Positions 1 through 11,505 of a stretch of DNA of 64,000 nucleotides are shown here, in pieces. A program made the position numbers and the translations under genes. Under the pieces are notes generated by a model. That model saw only the letters and a list, made by a program, of their open reading frames with translations. It searched no databases and was not told the origin of the DNA. Positions within the stretch are counted from its first letter, which is position 1. Every line of letters starts with the position of its first letter. Origin of the DNA: Bactrocera neohumeralis (Eukaryota > Arthropoda > Insecta > Diptera > Tephritidae); assembly GCF_024586455.1 (NCBI RefSeq), contig NC_065923.1, forward strand, positions 55,149,237-55,213,236. Reading direction: 5' to 3'.

Positions 1-820
1 TCTTAGCTTTATTTACTGTTTTCTTGGCCAACTTCCGGTATAGGCTCAGCATTTCTTTTTTCCATTTATGCATTGCGTGCCGCTTTGAATACCTTGTACA
101 GTAATTTTTAATAAGATTACTTGTCGAAGTAATGAAATAGAAACAAGAGTAGCTTACCATATATTATATGATTTGATAAGTGAACATTAAGTAAGAAGAA
201 ATGAGATAAATGCATGTATGGAAGATGAAAAACATTAAATACGATATTGAAGAAAGTGTATATTCAAATGTGTCGGCTTAATATTGGAAATATTAGTATA
301 ATTATTTTAAAGTAGAACACATATACTCAAAGCTGTCAATTTTACTCTTTCCCGTCAAAATTATTTCGGTTCAGAAGAGTATTAGTATGCAAAAGGCAGG
401 CCTGAGTAACCATGAAATCTAGACCTAATTTTGTTGAGAAAACTATCAGGAAAAGGAAAACGAGAGGTATTAATGCAATTTAGATCTGTATGATGACGCT
501 AAACCTATGGGTGGTGGACATGGTTATTGCTCTATTTTTCTATTGGATGATTTTTATAGGGTGATGAAGAGCAAATTTTCGATTTACTTTTATAAAAATA
601 GTTTTAGTAGCTTAGAGGGAATCTATCTAATCCCTTAAATCTAATAAAAGGCGGATCCATTTAATAAATTTCAATTGCGCTGTGTGCTTATGCCGAATAA
701 AAACTTTTTGGTCTTATTAGATATATTACTTCAAACCTCCTGAAAACAACCGTGTGGTCATGCCGCTCATTTCGATATACATATATAGTAAGTACATACA
801 TAACATCTCCGATATTTTAA
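1..820. other. AT-rich intergenic, nothing recognised
   Basis: No open frame of convincing composition, no splice-bounded exon and no repeat family recognised. Short open frames here are low-complexity and AT-driven. Confidence 0.5.
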
Positions 821-889
821 GGTACTACAAAAAACCGTTAAGTGAACAAAACTCTAATTATCTTTGCTACAGCTTAGCAGAGTATGAAA
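821..889 (+). repeat. Fragment of the modular non-coding repeat (3' end)
   Basis: The stretch around CCGTTAAGTGAACAAAACT, followed by a degraded tctttgctacagcttagcagagtat, matches the 3' end of the copies at 4141-5133 and 36345-37428 (CCGTTATGTGAACAAAACT and the terminal hairpin). Only the last 70 or so bases survive. Confidence 0.45.
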
Positions 890-2220
890 CGATAAAGAAA
901 AACTTTATTTTCAACAAAAAAAAAAAGGTTTCTTTGAGAGAATTTTAAAGTGGTTACCTTCTCAGTTTATATGTATGTACGTAGCTCTTTTAATAACACA
1001 GAAATTAATTAATACATTTTTTTTTCGCCTACATAAAGCCGTTAAAGCACTACAAATCGTTGTATTGTTTTACGCCAACCTCCCTCTTGCTGATACATTT
1101 AAATTTCCAATTATTAAGTTTCCGTCTCACTTTGAAATTTCCGGCAAATACCTTTTAGATTAAATTTAAAATTGTTTCCGCTTTCGTTGCCACGACGAAC
1201 GCGCGTCGACACACACTCACACATCTACATATGTTTATATGGATAAGTATAGTATACTATACAAATGCATATGCCCACGGCCAACAACAAATGATAGACC
1301 ATTTTGCGTAAGCATAATACGAGTACATATTTGCAGATGATACAGGGTGATTGAATACAAAAATTAAGTAAATTGTTTCTTATTTTCATGAAAAACTTTT
1401 TTTTGTAAAAATATTTCTATTCATGTTCACTTAATCTTAAAAAACTGCTCGGCACTACAAAAATATATCTATGTTTATTGCCCTGGATATCACTGCAAAT
1501 TTTGATCTGGATTTTTATTACATATTCATGAAATGAAATGAACATATATTCATGAAAAATAAAATTAAGAATTAATTAAAAGCAAATTTCTTGCTTTTAT
1601 GATATTTGCATTTATTATATATTGATCATTTTAAGCAATAAAATTTATTTCTTCCTTCATGATTACGGTTCAGCACCTTTTGTTCGCGCACACAAATATC
1701 ACGTGATCCCTATTCTAAGGCTCTTTAACGAAAATTTGCGAAAAGCTATGGGGAAAGTTTCAAGATTTAATTTTAATAAACCAACGTCTCCCTATTCGTT
1801 TCAAGAGTACTTCGAATGCCCTCAGAAACAATGATACCGCCGAATCCCCAGAAATCATTGAAACCCATGGGTGGAAGTGAAAGGGAGGGTGAAACATCTA
1901 CGCTAAAGCTATTTGTTCAAATTAACTCGAGGATTTAACACGTGATCAATTTAGGTATGTTATAACAATTTGCCAAAGCGTTGGACTTGGAAGAATATTG
2001 TTTTAATTATATTTGTAGAAAATTTCCGAGTAATGGCGTATAGTCATACTCCTCGGTTAGTAGTCGCAGTTGGAGGGTTATACCCTATTTCTACACCTCC
2101 TCGTCGCGCGTACCTCTTTTGTAAGATGCGGTAGCCAACTCGTGTGGAGCCTGTGGTCACTGCTAAAATGAGCAAGGTTGAGCGGTGCCACTCCGACATT
2201 TTCGGTTTAAGGGTTCTTTT
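890..2220. other. Intergenic, nothing recognised
   Basis: AT-rich sequence with short CATATG/TACATA microsatellite-like patches. About 1190-1225 is a small GC-rich, CA-rich patch. No gene or named repeat recognised. Confidence 0.45.
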
Positions 2221-2224
2221 CTCG

Positions 2225-2785
2225 GTTATAGCCGAGTTTACAACAGCGCGTTAGTCGTTTTTTTTTTGTTGTTTGGCGCCAATTGGAGATTTGGAGAAGT
2301 GTAGCCAGGTCCTTCCCTTTCCTACGGAGTGGAGGTCTTCCTTTCCACTGCTTATCCCGCCGTGTACTGCCTCGAATGCTGTCAGAGCTGGAGTGTTTTC
2401 ACTCGGCATGACCTAGCCAGCGTAGCCGCTGTCTCTTAATTCGCTGAACTATGCCAATGTCGATTGCGATATTCACCATTGCCAATATGCAAAAGACCAT
2501 AAATCTTCCGCAGAACCTTTCTCTCGAAAACTCGTAACACCGATTCGCCGTTTCCTTGTCTGTAGACCATAAAGCAGGACGGGTATGATAAGTTCTCAAT
2601 TGTCTACTTAGCCCGAAGTAGTCCCTGTAGGCAAGAGTTATTCTGCGTTGGATTTCGAGGCTGACTTTGTTGTTGTTGTTAATGCTGGTTCCAAGATAGA
2701 CCAAATTACCTACGATTTGAAAGCTATGATTGTCAACAGTGATGACAGGAGATATTTCGTTTTGCCCTCGTTCACTAGTGAAAAG
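2225..2785 (-). mobile_element. RTE-type LINE, 3' part of reverse transcriptase ORF (degenerate)
   Basis: Read on the minus strand, the sequence encodes the C-terminal part of an RTE-clade polyprotein. It has the segment IVGNLVYLGTSIN, then QRRITLAYR..FGLSRQLR, and near the end RIKRQRLRWLGHAE, which are hallmarks of the region after the RT fingers in RTE elements. The frame runs 2938-2399 and then decays. The 3' untranslated tail ends near 2225 with the same GCGCTGTTGT-AACTCGG block seen at the 3' end of the copy at 23236-25466. The 5' part is absent. It is a dead insertion. Confidence 0.8.
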
Positions 2786-2845
2786 AAGAAACGACTGGCT
2801 CGCTGTTGTTAACTCGCGCAGTAAGCGGTGCCTACACCAGTGAAG
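2786..2845 (+). mobile_element. RTE 3' tail, plus orientation
   Basis: GAAAAGAAGAAACGACTGGC, a CGCTGTTGTTAACTCG block, and CACCAGTGAAGAAGAAG reproduce the 3' tail of the copies ending at 16795 and 25466. It abuts the minus-strand RTE fragment directly, so two RTE tails point away from each other. Confidence 0.7.
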
Positions 2846-4140
2846 AAGAAGAAAAAAAAGTAAAAAAAAAGTTCCAAAAGTAGGTATGGAAAAGTCGAAA
2901 GGTAGGTTGGTCTTCACGAAAGATACAGATTTTGTCAAGGTTATGACTGTTTTGGAGATTAAAGCTTGTAAATGTTCACGTCAATGTATTCTTAGTTATG
3001 ATAAATTTAATTTTATAAATATATCTGTTCTTTCGTTTTATGTTTTCTAATTTTTGTAATGTAAAATTAAAATAAAGATTTAAAAATACACAAAATACAA
3101 ATTTTACAAAATCATTGATAATGTCATAAATATATCCAAAATCAGGTCAGTGTTATTGAAAGATTCAACTCTATAGCGATTTTTTATGCGCTTGAGAATT
3201 GGTAAATATAAAAGAATGAAAATGGGGAGAGAAGAGAATAAATATGTGAAAACATCTAGTTTTTTTATTTTAAGTAATAAATTTCCATGTACTTAAATCT
3301 GTGATAATATAGATAGTAATATCTTGGTAATAAAAAGTAAAACAAGACTTCTACCATAAAACTTTATACTGTATACTATTTGTGATCATTACGACTTTTA
3401 CTTTTTAACTCAGAAAACCGAAATAAATATTATTTTCTCTAGACTAGATACGGGTTTTAAAGGCTTTCAGATACTTAATGACTTTCCATTCAACTATGAT
3501 GTATGTAGCTACATTGCGTTTTGTGATACAAAATTGATTAATTTTTTCCGTCTCTATAACACCATTTTGTCCGTCTCCATAAGTAAATATTTTTGGAAAA
3601 AATAGTTAAAACCTTAGAGTTATATTATAGTTTGTAATAAGTTAATCACAATACAAGTTTATCATCGAATAATTGCTGTTACGACGCAACATTTAAAAAA
3701 TATAAAACAATGCTTTTCATGCTATAAATTTCAAACTGAAATATTAGGAAAATGAGTAGGAACCGATTAGTATATACTTGTTGGCAGCCACTTAAACTAC
3801 GACGGATTTTGAAATTACAACTTTAGGAGGTCAAATTATTTAAGAGCACTGATTGGTCAAAATGTGGAGCCGATGCATGAGTAGGGCTTAGGGTGGTGGA
3901 TGAAGAAACGATTATTTTGGTTGATAGACATCTCTTAGAAAGTCTCTTCAAGTATGCGCAATTAACTGTAGCGAGATGGTCCTCCGCCTACAATTTTATA
4001 TTTTTTTCCTATTATCACATAACTCATATCTCGTTTCCAACTACATGAAAAATATTTCCTTTCATACATTTTGTAGGAAATTGAACGCTCAACAACAAGG
4101 TCTCTTACGATTATTTCCTAAAACTAACCGTTTAAAAGAT
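2846..4140. other. Intergenic, nothing recognised
   Basis: Strongly AT-rich sequence. About 3780-3960 is less AT-rich but has no recognisable coding content. No repeat family assigned. Confidence 0.45.
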
Positions 4141-5133
4141 ATTAACCGTCATTTACATATTTTTCAAATACCATATTTGGGTAAAGTTAATTTCCGCTAT
4201 CATCATTGGTTCCTAATGTATATATTATACAGAGAAGGCATCAGATGGAATTCAAAATAGCGTTATATTGAAAGAAGGCGTGGTTGTAAACCGTTTTCAC
4301 CCATATTTTGTACATGTCATCAGGGTGTTAAGAAAATATAATATACCGAATTTCATTGAAATCGGTTAAGTAGTTCCTGAGATATGGTTTTTAGTCCATA
4401 AGTGGGCGACGCCACGCCCATTTTCAATTTTTAAAAAAAGCCTGGGTGCAGCTTTCTTTTGCCATTTCTTCCGTAAAATTTAGTGTTTCTGACGTTTTTT
4501 GTTAGTCGGTTAACGCACTTTTAGTGATTTTCAACATAACCTTTGTCTGGGAGTTGGGCGTGGTTATTATCCGATTTCTTCCATTTTTGAACTGTATATG
4601 GAAAAGCCTGAAGGAAATGACTCTATAGAGTTTGGTTGACATAGCTATAGTAGTTTCCGAGATATGTACAAAAAACTTAGTAGAGGGCGGGGCCACGCCC
4701 ACTTTTCCAAAAAAAAATTACGTCCAAATATGCCCCTCCCTAATGCGATCCTTTGTGCCAAATTTCACTTTAATATCTTTATTTATGGCTTAGTTATGAC
4801 ACTTTATAGGTTTTCGGTTTTCGCCATTTTGTGGGCGTGGCAGTGGGCCGATTTTGCCCATCTTCGAACATAGCCTTCTTATGGAGCCAAGGAATACGTG
4901 TACCAAGTTTCATCATGATATCTCAATTTTTACTCAAGTTACAGCTTGCACGGACGGACGGACAGACGGACGGACGGACAGACACATCCGGATTTCAACT
5001 CTACTCGTCACCCTGATCACTTTGGTATATATAACCCTATATCTGACTCTTTTAGTTTTAGGACTTACAAACAACCGTTATGTGAACAAAACTATAATAC
5101 TCTCCTTAGCAACTTTGTTGCGAGAGTATAAAA
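4141..5133 (+). repeat. Modular non-coding repeat, copy A
   Basis: This stretch is nearly identical over almost 1 kb to 36440-37428. Landmarks are recurrent GGGCGTGG or GGGCGGGGCCACGCCC boxes near 4280, 4411, 4560, 4692 and 4837, a GACG/GACA tetranucleotide run at about 4949-4982, and a terminal hairpin ending in GTTGCGAGAGTATAAAA at about 5117-5133. The first 100 or so bases found in copy B are missing. Frames inside it (for example 66-98 codons) are not protein-like and are not conserved between copies. The transposition class is not clear. Confidence 0.8.
4949..4982 (+). repeat. GACG/GACA tetranucleotide run
   Basis: Tandem ggac/gacg units inside copy A. A longer version sits at the matching place in copy B (about 37238-37280). 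Confidence 0.8.
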
Positions 5134-7690
5134 ATACATACGTTTACTGAAATAATTTTGGTTTATTATGTTTAGATAAATTCTGCAATATTAAAAAGAT
5201 ATAATCGATTAAATTTTGTTCTGTTAAAATTTAAAGTGTTCCTAAGTATAATAAAAAGCTGACGCTAGTATGAAAAAATACAAGTAACTAACGATAAAAG
5301 ACATGTTTTTAATAACAGCATTTATGGTACGTGGCGTTTGCTACAATGTTTGCCTATATGCGCTTGTATTTCCTGTAAATTTTTATAGCTTGCCTTTTAA
5401 AATTGGATCAGTGTGTAACGCGCACTACGAGTATTGCAACAATACATTCCAAGCTTTTTGTCACTCTTTAAGCAACTATTTACATACATATTTACATGTT
5501 ATGTTGATGAAATATGTTGCACTTTATGCAGAATTTTTTTCTACAGACGGGTTGTGCATGAGAGAGCTTAATTGAATGTTAGGTGCATATGTATGTAAGT
5601 ATGTACGTAAGTACATTCAAATATGAGTACACAAAGAGGGACTACGAAGACACATTATTACAAATTTTCATGCAACGAAATTGTACGTATGTAGGTAGCC
5701 GAAATATCCTTGTAGATAAATGAACTTATAATAAACTAATTTACTTCCAGGGAATTAAAACACTTGGCTCTTGAGCTTACAAATATGGATTTACGAAGAG
5801 AAGAATTTAAAATCAAATATAAATTAATCAATAGTTAAATTTCATTTAATATTATTTATTATTAGCATAAAAATTGTATTTAAAAGGAATCTTGTGGAAA
5901 GGCTAATTTTTATAATGAAGATATAATAAAATAAGATTTATTTAGATTAAATAAAAACCTTTACATTGATCAAGGTTTGTATGTGTTATAAGTCTTATGG
6001 CGCTCTCTAGTGATTTTTCTCCCCTATGCTCGGGCTGCTGTTAAGATTTTGCGTTGCCTTTTAACTAGAAAAAAATGCATAATTTTACAACTCAAGTGTG
6101 AGAGTTGCCCAGTTTATGTGCCTATGTTTATTTATCGTTTCTGATAGTTATTCTTCTAGATTATCTACTAATTATAATAGATATATGGAGTGATTTGGTT
6201 GGCATTTCTTTTGTGATGTAAAAAATGGAACATTTATGTAAAGTTGCTATATAATGAGGCAACATTTTCATCGAGAAAAGAAAACGTTATGAATGAAGGA
6301 GCACGGTTCGATAAAGAACATCTACAAAAACGCCAGCTTATATTTGGAATTTTTGTTGGAAAATTGCTTACAGAAAGTACAAAAGCCTGAGTTTATAACT
6401 TTTAACAATTAAATGGAAGATTGCAGTACAGAAAATATCATTAAAGGAACATAAAATATCAGAAGTTTGAATTTTCCACAAAATGTGAAACTTACATAAC
6501 TCTTTTATGGAAGAGACGATATGATATTCTTAGATATACTTATCGGATGAATAGAAAAAATATCCTCAAAAGTTTCATTGAAATCTTCAAATAATTATAT
6601 AATTAAGCACATACGCGTCCAAATGTCTTTTCTAAAGTTCTAAATCAGTAATAAAAACATTTACGAATGCAGTTTTCTAGTTACATTAAGATTGTTATTA
6701 ATAAAGCATACTTTGCTTTTCGTAAAAGATCGTCGCAGTTGCTTCACGCCAATCAAAACCAAGGAAAAAGTTAAACTTTGTTCGCTTTGCGTGACAGTTA
6801 ATACTGAGACAACGAAGCGAAGAAAACAAAGGTGCCACAATGTACGATTTGCTTTCAGTAGTTTTCTCTAAAATGGCGACTGTTGCTTGACAAAGCTTAA
6901 AAAGATGAGAGTTGCCCAATATTTTGCTTGACTGTTTATGTGAACATAATCATACAAAAGCGTACATCGAACTTTTCTGTTAAATGAAGTAAAAGTTCTT
7001 AGTGACTTGACTTGATTGGTTAGTCCACACATGTGGAATAAAGGTAATGGTGAATTGAAATAATATTTATATGTATATAGGATGTATGGGTAAAATAAGT
7101 AAGTAATTTGGAAGGGAAGGCCAAAAGGACTTTAATTGTTTTCAGCAAATTTGCAGCTTAGGAAAGAAAGCTGACGAATAAGATAATTGAGCGAGGCTTC
7201 GGTTAGTGTATTTTGTGAAGCATTACAATTGTGACCTCTGTAATTTAAAGATTTTTTTGTAAAAGTCTCGTTGAGTAGATTTATAAAAATTATCGAAAAC
7301 TCCTGTCCTCTAATGTTAACAAGACGATTTTGGAGAACTTCGTCCTGAATTAGTTTGATGTTTAAGCGTGTATAGACAACTCGCATGACTACTTTATGTT
7401 TCGAAATACATCAAATTTGTTTCAAAATGCATTAGCATATTCACACTCGTACATATAAAATATGTAAATGAAATATACTTATGATGGTAAGAATATAATA
7501 CATTTTTATGACATATTCGATGAAACTGAAGAAATTATTTTTAATGAAACTTAATGTGTTCTATAGTCATTTAACATTGCACCGTTTTACAATGTTGTAA
7601 ATGCTTCCGTCATACCGCATCGATACTTTGCAGTAGTACGTTTTGAAGTCAGGCATGCCTACATATAGTATTTCTGACACTTAAGGAAGG
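5134..7690. other. Intergenic; one dispersed motif, otherwise nothing recognised
   Basis: AT-rich. At 6219-6272 the block TAAAAAATGGAACATTTAT followed by ATAATGAGGCAACA recurs at 62724-62773, so it is probably the edge of an unassigned dispersed repeat. A shared GAGAGTTGCCCA occurs near 6109 and 6908. Confidence 0.4.
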
Positions 7691-7885
7691 CGTCAGGCCA
7701 CTGCAACGACCATAAAACGCCATTTCACGAAAACCTACAAATATATGCCATAACTAAGCACTAAATTAAGATATATATAAATGAAATTTGGTACACAGGG
7801 TCAAAGTAACTAAGGACATCTCTTGATTTTATTGAAGTGGGCGTGATTTCTTTCTAATAACAATGTATCTTATTGCCTGTGATTG
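7690..7885 (-). repeat. Diverged fragment of the modular non-coding repeat
   Basis: The phrases CCATAAAACGCCATT, GCCATAACTAAGCACTAAATTAAGATAT and AATTTGGTACACAGG match the minus-strand copy at 8301-9557. No ends are visible. Confidence 0.55.
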
Positions 7886-8300
7886 CTATCTCTTAATTTT
7901 TTCAGGGTGATGGTAAGTGGGTTTGGCGTGTATGTTCTTTTTAATAACAATGTATCAGTTCAATTTGCCTGTGATTAGTCTATTGGGATAATGGATGTCT
8001 TCTATTTTTCCAATCCATTAGACGGTTGTAGCAGCTACACACTTTTAATTAAAATATTTTGGTATGTATGTTTGAATGTATATGTTGAATCGAGTTATGT
8101 TAAACTACGTTTTTGCCAAAAAGTTTCAACTAAGCGAAAAAACATCAAGATAAGGAAAAAATTTAACCCTTTGAGGGTTTTACTATACTGACTTAGTACC
8201 ATCACCCTGACTTGGAATTTCTCACCCCTCAGACAATAAACACAAAAATGTTCCACAGTGTAATGGATGTAACACTTCCTGCTTTTATTTAAGTTAATTT

Positions 8301-9557
8301 TTATACTCTTGCAACCAGTTGCAACAGAGTATTATAGTTTTCTTCACCTAACGTTTGTACGTATCACCTATAGGGTTATATATGTATATACATATATACC
8401 ATATATATAAATAATCAAAAAATGGTCTGTCCTTCTGTCCGACTGTGCAAGCTGTAACTTGAGTAAAAATGTGAGATATCTCAACGAAACTTGGTACACA
8501 GGTTCCTTAGTAGAGAAAAATGGGCGTAATCGGACCACTGCCACGCCCACAAATCGCCATTAACAGAAAACGTATAAAAAGCCATAACTAAGAGCTAGAT
8601 TAAGATATAAACTATAAAACAGTTTAATGTACCAAGAACCAAATTTGTTGAGTACAAATCTTATAAGAACTTCTACCGATAATGTGAAAATGGTTGAAAT
8701 CGGAGGATAACCCCGCTCACTCCCCATATAACGGTACTGTTAAAAACTAATAAAAGCGCAATAACACAATAACTAAATATCCCAGAGACATTAAATTTTA
8801 CCACCGAATTGGTGTAAGAGGGCTTTATGAGAGCCGGTGTAAAAATAGGACGATGGGTGTGGCACCGACCGCTTTTTTTGAAATCCTTTATCTCGCGACC
8901 CGATCAACCGATATCGACAAAATTTAGTACGTGGCATTCTCCTTACATTATTATGTGAAAATGGATGAAATCGGACAACAACCATGCCCACTTCCCATGT
9001 AGCACAATTTTAAATTACACTTGATTCGATCAGTTTCCAGTACACAAATCAAGAAGCAATTGATATAACAGGATAAAACTTTACATAAATAATGTCTTTA
9101 GTGTGTGCCACCTTATGACAAAAAATTGTCCCAATCCAATCCAAACTGTTCAAGATCCTAGGTACCGAATATGTAGACCCCAATATCTATAGTTGACTTT
9201 TGACCGAAAATATCGGTATATCTGTAAATCAAAAATGGGTTGAATCGCACCCTTAGCCCCCATATACTTAAAGAGAATTTCGTTCCGGGTGACTTTGTAC
9301 TGCATATATCGACCAATGAAAATAAGAGCGCGTGTTTTGTTCATAACAACGTATCTTTATGCCTAAAATAGATAAATTTGAGTGAAAACTTGGCCTAGCC
9401 CTATAAAGCTAATATCAGGATTTTCAAGTATCCGGCTGACTTTACTCCATATGATTTGTTTTACACCTTAAAGTATTTCCCTGGCTTTGATGCTTGCAAG
9501 TTGCAAGAGTATACAATTTTCGGTTCTACCCGAATTTAGCCCTTCCTTACTTGTTCT
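8301..9557 (-). repeat. Modular non-coding repeat, copy C (complete, diverged)
   Basis: In reverse orientation relative to copies A and B. The left end has TATACTCTTGCAACC followed by a palindromic AGTTGCAACAGAGTAT. The right end has TTGCAAGAGTATACA, then TTCGGTTCTACCCGAA and CCCTTCCTTACTTG, the reverse complement of the 5' leader of copy B (CAAGTAAGGAAGGGCTAAG). Internal CCACGCCCAC boxes occur at about 8541 and, diverged, near 8715, 8855 and 8985. Much older than copies A and B. Confidence 0.75.
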
Positions 9558-9985
9558 TTTTAATTTACTGTTTTTGCAATTATTTTTTCTTCAAAATATG
9601 AAAGTGAATGCGTGTTATTCTTTACTGTTTACTTTTTAGCTAATATCCATCTAACATTCATTGGCTCAGTGGTGACTTAGCGACGCATATTTGGCTCACA
9701 TTTTCACAGTGTCTGAGTTCTTAGTGGGATCATATACTTAGATTAAACTGGCAATTACCTTCAAGAACACTGACAGTCGTCTGATAGGTAATTAACTAAC
9801 TGTATATCTATATCTAGTGCTCGCTCTCTTGCCTTTTGAACATGAAGTCATCGTAGCTGAAAATTGTTCAGTAAAGATTCTCTATTTTTGAAATAAAGTT
9901 TGAAGTATTGTGAATACAGTTTCTAACCTTTGGTCACAAAATATTGTCTCAAATTTGTCATCTGATAGTTAGCAGGTCACAAAAC

Positions 9986-10225
9986 TAAAAAGAACTATTT
10001 TCGCCATTTTGAATATACTGACACTTCACTTATAGAGATCATCATAGATATTAATCGACTGTCGTTTTTTATATTTTGTAAGCAACTCAAACACGAAAAA
10101 AGTTAAAAATATACAAATTTTTAATAAATTTCAGAACTATTCTGAAACAAAGTCAACATATGTTTTTATTTTTATTGGTAATTATGCTTTTTGGCAGTGT
10201 TATAGAAAATTTAATAATAATAAAT
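9986..10225 (+). repeat. Long dispersed duplication, copy 1
   Basis: Shares a run with 21661-21885: CGCCATTTTGAATATACTG, ATCATCATAGATATTAATCG, ACTGTCGTTTTT, GTAAGCAACTCAAACACGAA, and AAACAAAGTCAACATAT. Weaker similarity continues to about 10440 (GCAAAATCGTCTGAAGTCAA). Same orientation, about 11.7 kb apart. Non-coding, family unknown. Confidence 0.75.
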
Positions 10226-10655
10226 TTAATTTATCGGCACGTTTAATTTTATTTAAGTTTATATACAAAATATATATCTCGAAATAACGAAATGTAACAG
10301 TTGATTAGACCTGTTCATTTTCAATTGATGTATATATGTATATGTATTTATTGATCATGTACTGCATTGCAAAATCGTCTGAAGTCAAAACCAATATTTT
10401 CGCTAATTTAAAATCTCAAATTTAGAGACTTGTGACTGTAGCAAAGTACAAATCTATTTCAGCTGAAAATCATCTTAACATCTAAATTAAAAAGAAATTA
10501 GCTTGAAATATGTTTTTAATATTTCTTACCACTTATATACCTTGTACGGATACGTACTTTTGACGTATACAAAATTTTTGTTTTAGTAAAACCGTAAATA
10601 TTGACAATCATTTGACTGTTTGTGGTGACAGTACTAAAGAATGCAGCCCTTACAT

Positions 10656-11505
10656 ACATTTTGACAAAAAGTACCCGGATATTGTAATTTAAACTCCCCT
10701 GGTAAATATTATTTCAAAGAAATTTATTTTTCTAAATTGGTTGGACTATCCTTTATTACTATGCCAGTATTAGCGCGATCTGTCAACCAGTTTGTTTACA
10801 GCAGCTTCTTAAGTCGGTACCTCAGTAGTGCGTTGCGATTTTTTCGATAAATAAAAATATCGAACAAAGAATTTGTCTAAAATTTTGTATTTCTAACTAA
10901 ATTTCGTATGCGGAACAATTGGGAATGTTGGAAAGCTTAAGGCAAATCAAGTTTATCAAAAACACAAGGCTACAAGTGGTACAAAGTCTTCACAGACGGT
11001 CGAGAGATCGTTGAAGATATGCCTCGTTCCGGGCGAGCAGGGCAAGTGTTAGAGACATGGCAAGAGATCTCGAAATCTCCCTCGATTCCGTTCGAATTAC
11101 TCTGGTGGATACTTTGGGCATGAAATGCGTTCTTGCTCGTCTCGTCCCGATAAAACTGAATTTTTCTCAAACAAATTTCGTACGAATTCCGATCCGATCT
11201 TACATTCATGGAGAGCAATATAACTGCCGATGGGACGTGGGTTTATCAGTTTGATATGCAAACAAGTCAACAATCAATGGAATCAATGGAATTTCAGTCG
11301 ACCGAAGATATAAAACAAACTTCGCTGAAGAAGCTGAAGGCCATCCCAAAAGTGCTTATCAAAAGTGTTTCGAGGACTGGAAAAATTATTGGCATAAGTG
11401 TTTACATTTCATGGGGAATACTTAGAAGGCGAAAAATAACTTTTGATAAATAATTATATATTTTCCGTTATATTTACAATTTCCGAGTACATGGTAACAA
11501 TGTAT
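10656..11505 (+). mobile_element. mariner-type element, internally deleted
   Basis: The ends are imperfect inverted repeats: GTACCCGGATATTGTAA near 10671 and, reversed, GTACTCGGAAATTGTAA at the right end (about 11476-11492). Each is preceded by CATACATT, consistent with a TA target. At about 850 bp it is shorter than the 1.3 kb typical of mariner. Confidence 0.65.
10845..11454 (+). pseudogene. mariner transposase remnant
   Basis: Frameshifted pieces line up with a mariner transposase. An N-terminal helix-turn-helix part reads like EQRICLKFC near 10861, then YKWYKVFTDGREIVEDMPRSGR (10972-11040), then RDMARDLEISLDSVR and LGMKCVLARLVP (11055-11150). After a gap comes a stretch resembling the first catalytic segment (ITADGTWVYQFD). 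The C-terminal FEDWKNYWHKC-like segment ends near 11454. The middle of the protein, including the second and third catalytic aspartates, is missing. It cannot encode an active enzyme. Confidence 0.75.

Noticed and set aside
3976..4260. 94-codon frame ahead of copy A
   Set aside because: Its last third lies inside the repeat and the rest has no protein character.
4664..5150. Several plus-strand frames in copy A, repeated in copy B (for example RTDGRTDGRT)
   Set aside because: The peptide repeats come from the GACG/GACA run, and frames are not conserved in the diverged copies, so the element is treated as non-coding.
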